Below, piece after piece: positions 17,760 through 25,414 of a stretch of DNA of 64,000 nucleotides. Source of the stretch: JAOUFP01 sp963801505 (GTDB lineage: Bacteria > Nitrospirota > Thermodesulfovibrionia > Thermodesulfovibrionales > UBA6898); NCBI GenBank assembly GCA_963801505.1, contig CAWDEY010000020.1, positions 124,001-188,000 on the forward strand, in the 5' to 3' direction. The translations under genes were made by a program, and so were the position numbers. Each line of letters opens with the position of its first letter. Positions within the stretch are counted from its first letter, which is position 1. Below the pieces are notes generated by a model. The model was not told the origin of the DNA, made no database searches, and saw only the letters and a program-made list of their open reading frames with translations.

Positions 17760-18700
17760 CAACCATAATGGACGGCAACAAATTCGCAGAGACCATCAGG
17801 GCAAAAGTCAAAGAGGATGCAGAGGCCCTCAATAAGTTCGGGATTCATGTGGGTCTCGCCCTTTTGCTTGTTGGCGACAATCCTGCCTCCAGGCAGTATT
17901 TTCAGGCAACACTGAAGGCAGCTAATAAGGCTGATATAGAAATTTACGAGTATCTCCTCCCTGAAACGTCCTCTGTCAATGAAATACTCAACGTTGTACA
18001 CACGATCAATCAGGACGAGAGAATAAACGGCCTTCTGCCCCTCTTCCCCCTGCCAAGGCGGATTAACGCCCGAAGGGTGGTCAATGCCATCAGGACGGAA
18101 AAGGACGTCGACGGACTCGGTTCTCTTGCAATAGGCAGGCTTGCCGCAGACGAATCAACCTTCCAGATATTCAAGGAAGGGGCGTATGAACGTCTCTATG
18201 AATCACAATTTATGCCTGCAACCTCGAGCTTTCTGCCCTGCACACCTTTTGGGGTGATACGGCTTCTCGAACACTACAAGGTACCGATAAAGGGCAGGCA
18301 TGTGGTAATGGTCGGCAAAAGCCTGGCTGTCGGCAAGCCCCTTTCGACAATGTTTCTCTCCAAAGAGGCGACAGTCACTCTCTGTCACCGTGAGACTTCA
18401 GACCTCGCGCATTTCACAAAACAGGCCGACATTGTCTGCTCGGCAACAGGGATAGCCGGACTGATAAAAGGTGATATGATAAGGCAAGGGGCAGTGGTCG
18501 TTGATATCGGAATAAACGTGCTCCCTGACGGCAGCATTGTGGGCGACGTTGACTATGCCACGGCAAAGGAAAGGGCGTCATTCATTACCCCGGTCCCGGG
18601 CGGGGTCGGCCCGGTCACAATAGCGATGCTTCTTGAAAATACAGTCCGCTCCGCAAAACAGAGGACTGTGCTCAACGACCCTCTGTCATATCCCTTTTAG
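17756..18700 (+). CDS. folD: FolD-family methylene-H4F dehydrogenase, cyclohydrolase residues lost
   Basis: Full-length FolD fold (314 residues) with the cofactor domain (GRHVVMVGKSLAVGKPL) and the C-terminal TPVPGGVGPVTIAML signature. The catalytic motif, normally Tyr-x3-Lys, reads YFQAT: Thr52 replaces the essential Lys (E. coli K54). The usual Gln of the VQLPLP motif is Leu96 (LPLFPLP). Asp119 of KDVDG is kept. Loss of Lys and Gln is expected to abolish cyclohydrolase activity. It may be a dehydrogenase only, or have a new job on tetrahydrofolate C1 units supplied by the MtrH-like enzyme. Confidence 0.85.
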   Translation: MTTIMDGNKFAETIRAKVKEDAEALNKFGIHVGLALLLVGDNPASRQYFQATLKAANKADIEIYEYLLPETSSVNEILNVVHTINQDERINGLLPLFPLPRRINARRVVNAIRTEKDVDGLGSLAIGRLAADESTFQIFKEGAYERLYESQFMPATSSFLPCTPFGVIRLLEHYKVPIKGRHVVMVGKSLAVGKPLSTMFLSKEATVTLCHRETSDLAHFTKQADIVCSATGIAGLIKGDMIRQGAVVVDIGINVLPDGSIVGDVDYATAKERASFITPVPGGVGPVTIAMLLENTVRSAKQRTVLNDPLSYPF

Positions 18701-18773
18701 AGATTTGCCCGATGGATTAATGGGTGGCAGCAGAAGAGACCAATGACGGAAATCAAGACAGGAGGATAATCAG

Positions 18774-19460
18774 TTGGGGACCTTTCTCTCCCTATTGCTT
18801 TACATTTCATACGCCCTGTTCATTGGCAAGGTTGCCTGGCGCTTTTGCCTCCTTGCGCGAAGTCCGCTCCTGCTGAAAAACAGCCGGAAGAGGGACCTGA
18901 GACAGGGCATTTTGTCGGGCGCAAAGACAGTTTCCGACATCCTCTTTCTTTCAAGGCTTTTCAGGTCCAATCCATGCCTCTGGTGGGGTGAATGGCTTTT
19001 CCACGCCTCCTTTGTATTTGTAATGGTCCGTCATCTGAGGTATATTCTGCACCCTGCACCCGCATGGATGGCATCCTACCAGACTTTCGGGATATGCTCA
19101 GGTTACGTCCTTGCTGCTTCGCTGATCTTTATCGCTATTTACAAACGTATCGCCGACCGCACTGAGTATGTCTCAGGCTATAATAATTTTATTCTCTCAC
19201 TCGTGTTTCTTATCAGCCTGACCGGTATACTGATGAGGACAGTATTGAAATTCGACGTCACGTCCGCGAAATATTTTATGCTCGGGGCCCTGACCTTCCA
19301 CCCGGTCTCAGCCCCTGAGAGCATAACGTTCAGCATACACTTCATAACGTCCATGCTCCTTCTGATCTTTATCCCTTCGCACATATTTGCTGCGCCCTAT
19401 ACTTTAATAGAGGCCCGAAAACGCGAGGAGGCCTTAAGGCTGGTGATGCATGAGAAATAG
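18774..19460 (+). CDS. HdrE/NarI-like membrane cytochrome b subunit
   Basis: TTG start preceded by GGAGG at 8 bases. 228 residues with about five membrane helices and histidines in helices suited to b-haem ligation (LFHASFVFVMVRHL; SIHFITSMLLLIFIPSHIF), as in NarI, DsrM and HdrE. The gene overlaps the next (HdrD-like CCG protein) by 11 bases, the same pairing as membrane-bound HdrDE. It would exchange electrons between the quinone pool and the cytoplasmic iron-sulfur partner. Confidence 0.82.
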   Translation: MGTFLSLLLYISYALFIGKVAWRFCLLARSPLLLKNSRKRDLRQGILSGAKTVSDILFLSRLFRSNPCLWWGEWLFHASFVFVMVRHLRYILHPAPAWMASYQTFGICSGYVLAASLIFIAIYKRIADRTEYVSGYNNFILSLVFLISLTGILMRTVLKFDVTSAKYFMLGALTFHPVSAPESITFSIHFITSMLLLIFIPSHIFAAPYTLIEARKREEALRLVMHEK

Positions 19461-20667
19461 GGATTCATTCATCAGCCTTCTTTCACCGGGGCAACTCATA
19501 GAGCTTGACGCCTGTACACAGTGCGGTGAATGCCTCAAGTCCTGTCCTGTGCAGGACGTGACCGGAAACCCATCCATATCCCCGCCTGAGAAGATACGAC
19601 TCTTCAGAGAATTTATAAGGGCCACGGAGGGGCTTAAAGCAAAATTTTTAAACCCCTCGCAAATAGACAAAAAGCTCCTTGAGGATTTCACCAAAGCGGT
19701 ATTTGAATGCACGACCTGCGGCGCCTGCGGCCAGAATTGTACGGTCGGCATTTTTACGCAGCGGCTCTGGCCAACGCTCAGGAAAGAGATGGTAAGGCGG
19801 GGCCTCGGGCCTATCGGTATCCAGAGGGAGATACCAGTGGCGATCAGGGACACAGGCAACCCTTACAGGAAACCTGCTTCAGAGAGGTTCAGGCCATGGT
19901 TCCCTGAGGGAATAGAAGTATCGCAAAACGCCGAACTCGCATATTATGCCGGTTGCACTGGAGCATATGAGGCACACCCCATGGTAAAGGGCGATGTGCT
20001 GGTACTTGATGCTATCGGGAAGCCTTTTACCATGCTGCCTCCTGAAGATGAGGTATGCTGCGGCTTTCCGCTCTTTATAACAGGCCAGCACGACATGCTT
20101 GGAGACTTGATAAACAGGCTTGTTGATGCTTATAAGACGCGGGGGGTCAAAACCCTCATATGTTCGTGCCCCTGCTGTGTAAATATCATGGCCAGGGACT
20201 GGCCGTTTTTTTATGGCAGAGAGCTGCCCTTCAAAATTCGTCATATCACCCAGTTTGTAGCAGAGGGGATCAGAAACAAACGCTTGCTTATAAAGAAAGA
20301 GTTAAAGGAAAGAATAATCTATCATGACCCCTGTTACCTAAGCAGAGGAGTAGGTATAATCGAAGAACCACGGGAGATACTCAGAAGTATTCCGGGAGTC
20401 GAACTGATAGAATTTGAAAGACACGGGCTGAACTCCCGCTGCTGTGGTTCCGGTGGAGCGGCCCGGAAGGTCTTCAATGAAAACGCGATAGCCATGGGGA
20501 GACTTACCATTGATGAGGCTGTTGCGAAAAAAGCCGACAAGCTTGTCCTTAGCTGTCCGGCATGTTACGCTAAAGTTAATGAAGCGATGGTCGGTAATGA
20601 AAAACAGGTCAGGATAGTCGATATCATGGAACTGTTGTCGGGTCTTGTTAAAAGAGGTCAGCAGTGA
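19450..20667 (+). CDS. HdrD/GlpC-like iron-sulfur protein with two CCG domains
   Basis: Two 4Fe-4S motifs at the N terminus (CTQCGECLKSCP, CTTCGACGQNC), then two complete CCG domains: YAGC...VCCGFP...CSCPCC, and HDPCYLSRG...RCCGSGGA...CPAC. Both domains keep the C-xn-CC-xn-C-x2-C pattern that in HdrB/HdrD holds the noncubane cluster that cleaves heterodisulfides. 405 residues, cytoplasmic, membrane-bound through the partner encoded before it. With coenzyme M genes following, reduction of a CoM-containing disulfide is the attractive hypothesis. GlcF/LldE-type hydroxyacid oxidation is the alternative, but no flavin subunit is nearby. Confidence 0.85.
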   Translation: MRNRDSFISLLSPGQLIELDACTQCGECLKSCPVQDVTGNPSISPPEKIRLFREFIRATEGLKAKFLNPSQIDKKLLEDFTKAVFECTTCGACGQNCTVGIFTQRLWPTLRKEMVRRGLGPIGIQREIPVAIRDTGNPYRKPASERFRPWFPEGIEVSQNAELAYYAGCTGAYEAHPMVKGDVLVLDAIGKPFTMLPPEDEVCCGFPLFITGQHDMLGDLINRLVDAYKTRGVKTLICSCPCCVNIMARDWPFFYGRELPFKIRHITQFVAEGIRNKRLLIKKELKERIIYHDPCYLSRGVGIIEEPREILRSIPGVELIEFERHGLNSRCCGSGGAARKVFNENAIAMGRLTIDEAVAKKADKLVLSCPACYAKVNEAMVGNEKQVRIVDIMELLSGLVKRGQQ

Positions 20668-20686
20668 GGGGTTTCTGTTTCATAAG

Positions 20687-20764
20687 AAAATCCCTCCTAA
20701 CCTCCCTTTGCAAAAGGGAGGGACTATTCCCCTCTTTGGCAAAGAGGGGCGAGGGGAGATTTTT
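20687..20764. repeat. repeat family A, copy inside the operon
   Basis: A 78-bp element made of two hairpins: CCTCCCTTT...AAAGGGAGG and CCCCTCTTTGgCAAAGAGGGG, ending GAGGGGAGATTTT. Near-identical copies stand at 26369, 49932 and 50131, with a looser one at 58610. Here its right end falls directly before the cysteate synthase ATG and provides the only purine-rich ribosome site. Confidence 0.85.
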
Positions 20765-22021
20765 ATGAGCCATTTTACTATTAAATGCAGGAACTGCGGC
20801 ACGGAACTCAAGGACATCTATTGCGCCTTTTGCGAACACTGTAAGGACGCCCTGCTTGTAACAGAGTACAAAGAAAAGGAATTCAGACATGACGGAAGCG
20901 AAGGAGTATGGGGCTTCAACTGGCTACCGGTCCATGCGCACGGCTTTCTCCAGCCAGGACCTGTCATATACCGGTCAAAAGGACTTTCGTCATATCTCGG
21001 CCTTGAAAACCTCTATATTGCCTTTAACGGCTACTGGCCTGAGATGGGCGCGCATCTTGAGACCTGCACCTTCAAGGAATTCGAGGCTGCGGTTGTTATG
21101 CAAAACGCTATGGAAAACAGCATCAAGGGACTGATCGTGGCTTCTGCCGGAAATACTGCACGGGCGTTTGCCCATCTGTCCGTAGTGGCTGGGTTTCCTG
21201 TGATAATCATTGTGCCAACAATGTGCCTGACGGAGATGTGGTATCTGGAGAGCTCTGCGATGGTGCCTACCCTGGCTGTGGGCGACGGCGATTATTCTGA
21301 TTCAATCGATGTGGCAAAAAGGATCTCATCCGTCTACGGGTTCCCCTTTGAAGGAGGGGTAAAGAACATTGCAAAAAGGGACGGCCTGGGTTCGGTATTG
21401 CTCAAGGCTGTCTCTGAAATTGGCAGACTACCCGACCACTATTTCCAGGCAGTCGGAAGCGGCACAGGCGCTATTGGAGTATGGGAGATGTCAGAGCGGT
21501 TTATCCGTGACGGAAGGTTCGGCTTGCAACATCCAAGACTGCACCTGGCACAGAATTTCCCCTTTGGACCTATGGTAAAGGCCTGGTGGAAGGACAGCCG
21601 TAAACTTGATCCTCACGACCTCAGGCCGGAGCTGATCGGCGAAATCACGACAAGGGTCCTCTCTACCCGCTATCCTGCGTATTCTATAAAAGGCGGTCTG
21701 TATGATGCCCTTAAGGCAACAAACGGTATGATGTACGGCATAAAAAACGAAGACGTGTTTTCCGGAATAGACCTGTTTGCAAAGACAGAGGGGATTGATA
21801 TAGTCCCGGCAGCAGGCGTTGCAGTTGCCGCGCTCCGGGAAGCGGTCAATATAAGGGCCGTCAGGAGTGTCGATTCCATTTTGCTAAACATCACAGGCGG
21901 CGGGGAAAAGAGGCTTGGCAGGGAGAAAAAGGTCTACAATGTCGAGCCCCGTTTTATATCTAAAAAAATATCAGAGACTGAAATAGAGGAACTCTTATGC
22001 AATACCCTGAAGAAGAACTGA
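20765..22021 (+). CDS. cysteate synthase (coenzyme M biosynthesis)
   Basis: PLP enzyme of the threonine-synthase fold, 418 residues from ATG 20765. The open frame runs back to 20645, but those 40 codons are translated repeat. It has an N-terminal cysteine ribbon (CRNCG, CAFCEHC), the family hallmark NLYIAFNGYWPEMGA, the PLP-lysine region TCTFKEFEA, SAGNTARAFAH, DHYFQAVGSGTG and GGLYDAL, all strongly recalling Methanosarcina cysteate synthase, which makes L-cysteate from O-phosphoserine and sulfite. It overlaps the ComDE gene by 25 bases; the same two genes are neighbours in Methanosarcina. The aminotransferase for the next step is not in the window. Confidence 0.9.
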   Translation: MSHFTIKCRNCGTELKDIYCAFCEHCKDALLVTEYKEKEFRHDGSEGVWGFNWLPVHAHGFLQPGPVIYRSKGLSSYLGLENLYIAFNGYWPEMGAHLETCTFKEFEAAVVMQNAMENSIKGLIVASAGNTARAFAHLSVVAGFPVIIIVPTMCLTEMWYLESSAMVPTLAVGDGDYSDSIDVAKRISSVYGFPFEGGVKNIAKRDGLGSVLLKAVSEIGRLPDHYFQAVGSGTGAIGVWEMSERFIRDGRFGLQHPRLHLAQNFPFGPMVKAWWKDSRKLDPHDLRPELIGEITTRVLSTRYPAYSIKGGLYDALKATNGMMYGIKNEDVFSGIDLFAKTEGIDIVPAAGVAVAALREAVNIRAVRSVDSILLNITGGGEKRLGREKKVYNVEPRFISKKISETEIEELLCNTLKKN

Positions 22022-23139
22022 TCGGGATACTCAAAAAAGCGGACGTTGATTTCACCTCCTCTTTGCCCTGTGAAAAGATCAAATATCTCCTTGAAATGGT
22101 AGGCAGGGAATTCTTCCATCTGCCTCTGACGAGGGAAGAGGAAGGGGTCGGCATAAGCGCTGGTGCCGCTCTTTCAGGAAGAAGGGCCGCTATGTTCGTG
22201 CAAAGCTCCGGCGTCGGAAATATGATAAACGCTTTGCTCTCTCTTACAGAATTCTATAGACTTCCCCTTGTGATATTTGTCAGCCAGAGGGGAGTATACA
22301 AAGAAAAAATTGAGGCCCAGGTGCCTATGGGAAAACGACTGCCGCTCATTTTGGAGGGTGCCGGAATAGCATACTCAACAATAAGCAGCAGGGATGATTT
22401 CAGTATCATCGGGAAAAAGCTCAAAGAAGTTTATCTGAAAGACAGGATACATGTTTTTTTGTTAAGTCCGGCTATATGGAGCGGAGTTTACGAAGAGGCC
22501 CCCCCTAGTCTGATACAATCCCACTTAAAAGGTAGCGCCCCCGCAATAGTAACGAAACAGCCCTTTCCTGAACTGACACGATTTCAAGTGATCGAAACAA
22601 TAGCGCCCTATCTAAAGGGAAAGGTGGTAGTCTGCAACCTAGGCATCCCTTCGAAAGAACTCTTTTTCATAAAACATCAGCCGTCAAATTTTTATATGCT
22701 CGGAAGCATGGGCATGTCCACGCCCATAGGCCTGGGACTCAGTCTGACAACAGAGAAGGAGGTTGTTGTGATCGACGGAGACGGCAGCCTGCTGATGAAT
22801 CCCGGAGTGCTTGCCACTGCGGCACACGTCTCACCTGAAAACCTTACGATCATCGCCATAGACAACAGCGCCTATGGCTCCACAGGCAGCCAGCCTACAC
22901 TGACAGCATCCTGTGTCGACCTATCACTTGTTGCAAAGGGTTTCGGTATAAGAAACATTGTTAAGTCCGCAAGCAGGAAGGGACTTGTTGATTCACTTAA
23001 GAGCAGACACGTGGGCTTGCGCTTCCTGCATGTCCCTGCTGTCCCTGGCAACAGGGATGTGCCGAATATCCCGCTTAACCATCTGGAGATAAAAAAGCAG
23101 GTGCAGGAATTTCTGGGGGCAAATAAAAAAAGTCCGTAA
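21997..23139 (+). CDS. comDE: fused sulfopyruvate decarboxylase (ComDE)
   Basis: A 380-residue thiamine-diphosphate enzyme holding both halves in one chain: the ComD-like part (1-165; LTREEEGVGISAGAALSG with the catalytic Glu, QSSGVGN) and the ComE-like part (190-380; GDGSLLMNPGVLAT metal/TPP motif, DNSAYGSTGSQPT). It converts sulfopyruvate to sulfoacetaldehyde, the coenzyme M precursor. The family overlaps with phosphonopyruvate decarboxylase, but coupling to cysteate synthase settles the call. It is the last gene of the operon; its stop codon lies at the edge of a family B repeat. The step that installs the thiol is not encoded here. Confidence 0.9.
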   Translation: MQYPEEELIGILKKADVDFTSSLPCEKIKYLLEMVGREFFHLPLTREEEGVGISAGAALSGRRAAMFVQSSGVGNMINALLSLTEFYRLPLVIFVSQRGVYKEKIEAQVPMGKRLPLILEGAGIAYSTISSRDDFSIIGKKLKEVYLKDRIHVFLLSPAIWSGVYEEAPPSLIQSHLKGSAPAIVTKQPFPELTRFQVIETIAPYLKGKVVVCNLGIPSKELFFIKHQPSNFYMLGSMGMSTPIGLGLSLTTEKEVVVIDGDGSLLMNPGVLATAAHVSPENLTIIAIDNSAYGSTGSQPTLTASCVDLSLVAKGFGIRNIVKSASRKGLVDSLKSRHVGLRFLHVPAVPGNRDVPNIPLNHLEIKKQVQEFLGANKKSP

Positions 23140-23267
23140 TTAGAGTCTGTGTATAAAGTAAAAAGTTGTCATCCTCGGGCTTGCCCCGTGGATCCAGACC
23201 GTATTGAAAGGCTGCGCGGGAACGACGGCTTTTGTAGAAATTATGATTTATAAACAAACACCAATTA
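23137..23267. repeat. repeat family B (MITE-like), copy 1
   Basis: Terminal inverted repeats TAATTAGAGTCTGTGTATAA (left) and TTATAAACAAACACCAATTA (right, inverted and diverged). The interior shares CATCCTCGGGCTTGCCCCG with the copies at 37481, 50226 and 60466. It abuts the ComDE stop codon. Confidence 0.75.
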
Positions 23268-23272
23268 CATCA

Positions 23273-23803
23273 CTACATAACCTCCAGGTCTGTTTCGATC
23301 TTTACCGGCCGCGAAAGCGTAATACCAACCGGTGATGTGGCCACGACATGCTTATGTAGTTCCCTCAGCGCCCCAGGCGTGGCATCAGCCTTGATCCTGA
23401 CCTTCACTCCTATGTTCTTGAAGCCGGGCAGTTTGTCCATATGTAAACTTTCAGGCGGTTCAAGGCCGAGGAAGCCCGGAAGGTCTATCTCTCCTTCAAG
23501 ATCAATTTTGATGTCGTCGATCTTTATCCCTCTTACTGCTGCATTCATTGCATATCCTATGGACAGACATGCGCCATATGCCTGAAGGACCATTTCAACC
23601 GGATTAGCTGCTGTGTTGGTCCCGCAGAGCATTTCCGGTTCGTCTGCAGTAAGCGTAAACTCCCGCGAACAGGTTTCAACCTTAAAGCCGCCCTTCCACG
23701 TTGTCGAGGCCTTCCATACTGTCTTGCCCATTTCCCACTTCTGTTTTACAGCCTCAACCACCTTCATCAGATTATCTGTCTCAAGTCCATTAATTACCGG
23801 CAT
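23273..23803 (-). CDS. OsmC-family protein lacking the second cysteine
   Basis: 176 residues with the OsmC fold (ANPVEMVLQAYGACLSIGYAMNA). The first redox cysteine is kept, but the second position reads VATSPVG, where the CobW-side paralogue at 5443 has AHCPVV. Ordinary two-cysteine peroxide reduction is therefore unlikely. The sequence is otherwise well preserved, so a different thiol chemistry or binding role is more likely than decay. It lies just beyond the methyl-transfer operon on the opposite strand. Confidence 0.82.
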   Translation of the reverse strand: MPVINGLETDNLMKVVEAVKQKWEMGKTVWKASTTWKGGFKVETCSREFTLTADEPEMLCGTNTAANPVEMVLQAYGACLSIGYAMNAAVRGIKIDDIKIDLEGEIDLPGFLGLEPPESLHMDKLPGFKNIGVKVRIKADATPGALRELHKHVVATSPVGITLSRPVKIETDLEVM

Positions 23804-23848
23804 TATTTGGTACCTCCGTTTATCAATATCAGGTTAGATCCCTGCAGG

Positions 23849-24442
23849 TTATAGCCTGCCTGTTTTCTGATACTCCTCCAGATAGATTTTCAGTGCCCTT
23901 GCCATCAGCCAGTCAACACTCACCTTGTTGTCAAAGGCCACTTTTATCATTGAATCAAGCATGTCCTTGTCAATCATAGAAGGGTCCGACTGCGGCTGGC
24001 CGGATTGAAGCGCTTCCACACTCACCTCTTTAGAATCAGGGTCCAGTTTCTGTTTCTCCCGCGCAAGCAGTTCCTTGAGTTTCTCGACATCCCCTGCCCT
24101 GACAGCCTCCGCGACATCCTCAGGAACAGCCGGAGCAGCTCCTCCTTCAGTGACAGAAGCTGTTTCAGCCGCTTCTGAAGAAGGACTCTTTTGGTGATCT
24201 TCAACAGGAAATACACCCTCCTGAGGAAGGATACCGGTCATGCCCATCATCATAGTAGTCAGCTTCCTTGCATACTCACCTTCGGGAATCTCCTTTTCAA
24301 GGTACTCATTGAGCCTTCCCTCAGCAGCAGCCAAAGCCATCATGTCTGCCATAAGCAGATCATCCTGCCCCTCATTTTCATGTCTGTTTTTGCCAAACGG
24401 GGTCTTCTTTGGTTTAGGCAGCTCCCTATCTTTTTTAGACAT
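23849..24442 (-). CDS. hypothetical acidic protein
   Basis: 197 residues, not recognised. A basic N terminus (KDRELPKPKKTPFGKNRHEN) is followed by a helical segment with a methionine run (KLTTMMMGMTG), a low-complexity Pro/Glu/Ala linker (about 80-125) and a helical C-terminal domain (SMIDKDMLDSMIKVAFDNK...). No signal peptide or membrane helix. It lies 45 bases downstream of the second OsmC gene in the same direction. Codon pattern and length favour a real gene. Confidence 0.65.
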   Translation of the reverse strand: MSKKDRELPKPKKTPFGKNRHENEGQDDLLMADMMALAAAEGRLNEYLEKEIPEGEYARKLTTMMMGMTGILPQEGVFPVEDHQKSPSSEAAETASVTEGGAAPAVPEDVAEAVRAGDVEKLKELLAREKQKLDPDSKEVSVEALQSGQPQSDPSMIDKDMLDSMIKVAFDNKVSVDWLMARALKIYLEEYQKTGRL

Positions 24443-24810
24443 TATGTCACCTCTTGTTTTAGTTATATTATACAGGAGGTCTTCATAATTATAAAAAACC
24501 GGAGAGCTAAACTGCTCTTCAAACGGAGAATCCGTACAGGAATATAATCAAATATTGCCAAGCAGCTTATCTTATATGTTATAATTCAGATTATCCCTCA
24601 ACTTGCCAGTTGTCCCCTCAAGAAATGGCTGGTAAGTTCTCAAAGCTCCCGCCCCGTTGTCCCCTCCATAAATGACGGGCGGGAGCCCCCTATTATTTCA
24701 AACTAACCACTGCCGGAAAGCTTCATCTCTTTTTTCGCTTCAAGCTTTGCTATATCCGATTGTAATTCAGGGTTATATGGACCTAAAAAACGGAAGGTGT
24801 TCGCGCAAAA
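24443..24810. other. gap with a perfect GC-rich inverted repeat
   Basis: GCTCCCGCCC (24645-24654) and GGGCGGGAGC (24677-24686) are perfect 10-bp inverted partners around a 22-base loop. No T-run follows on either strand, so it is not a classic terminator. TGTCCCCTC occurs twice nearby. No gene seen in the remainder. Confidence 0.5.
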
Positions 24811-25248
24811 TTACACACCAATATCCTCCTTCCAGAGCTCCGGATTATCTTCTATGAACTCCTCCATGAGCCGACGGCATTCCTGGTTATCGACTATCAC
24901 CACTTCTACGCCTCGCGACCTTACATAATCCTCCGGCCCGCGAAATGTAAGGTTCTCTCCGATAACCACCTTCGGAATCCCATAGAGCAGCACAGTACCA
25001 CTGCACATGTCACAGGGAGACAAAGTCGAATACAATGTCGCCCGACGATAATCGGCTGCTTTAAGCCGCCCGGCATTTTCCAGACAATCCATTTCAGCGT
25101 GCAATATCGAACTTCCCTTTTGTACTCGCCGGTTGTGACCCCGCCCGACTATTTGCCCATCAATAACAAGCACTGATCCGATAGGAATCCCACCCTCGGA
25201 CATCCCTTTTTTTGCTTCTGCAATTGCGGCTTCTAAAAATGTGTCCAT
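24811..25248 (-). CDS. yeast-type cytosine deaminase
   Basis: 145 residues of the CDA superfamily with the zinc and proton-shuttle motifs HAEMDCLENAGRL and SPCDMCSGTVLLYGIP. Spacing, GRGHNRRVQKGS and the C-terminal NPELWKEDIGV closely follow yeast Fcy1, which deaminates free cytosine to uracil, rather than the TadA or riboflavin deaminases. AGGAGA precedes the ATG. The gene upstream in the same direction encodes an NMT1-type binding protein, so pyrimidine-like salvage is a possible common theme (inference). Confidence 0.85.
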   Translation of the reverse strand: MDTFLEAAIAEAKKGMSEGGIPIGSVLVIDGQIVGRGHNRRVQKGSSILHAEMDCLENAGRLKAADYRRATLYSTLSPCDMCSGTVLLYGIPKVVIGENLTFRGPEDYVRSRGVEVVIVDNQECRRLMEEFIEDNPELWKEDIGV

Positions 25249-25290
25249 ATTTTCTCCTAAGTGTCATCTTCGTAAAAAAAAGAAGAATAG

Positions 25291-25414
25291 ACGGTTTCGT
25301 AAAAAGCTCCGGAGACAAGGCACACAAAACCTGAGGGATGAGGCTTACTTTGGTGTACGCTGCAGTGACAAAGGATGCAGTGCAACACAGAATATGGACT
25401 TTTTACAAGACCGT
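25291..25414. repeat. repeat family E, MITE-like element
   Basis: Terminal inverted repeats ACGGTTTCGTAAAAAGCTCC (25291-25310) and GGACTTTTTACAAGACCGT (25396-25414) enclose about 85 bases with no gene. Its right end touches the stop codon of the substrate-binding protein gene. Confidence 0.7.

Noticed and set aside
20645..20764. Upstream start for cysteate synthase at 20645
   Set aside because: The 40 extra codons are translated family A repeat and overlap the HdrD-like gene. ATG 20765 with GAGGGGAG upstream matches family length.
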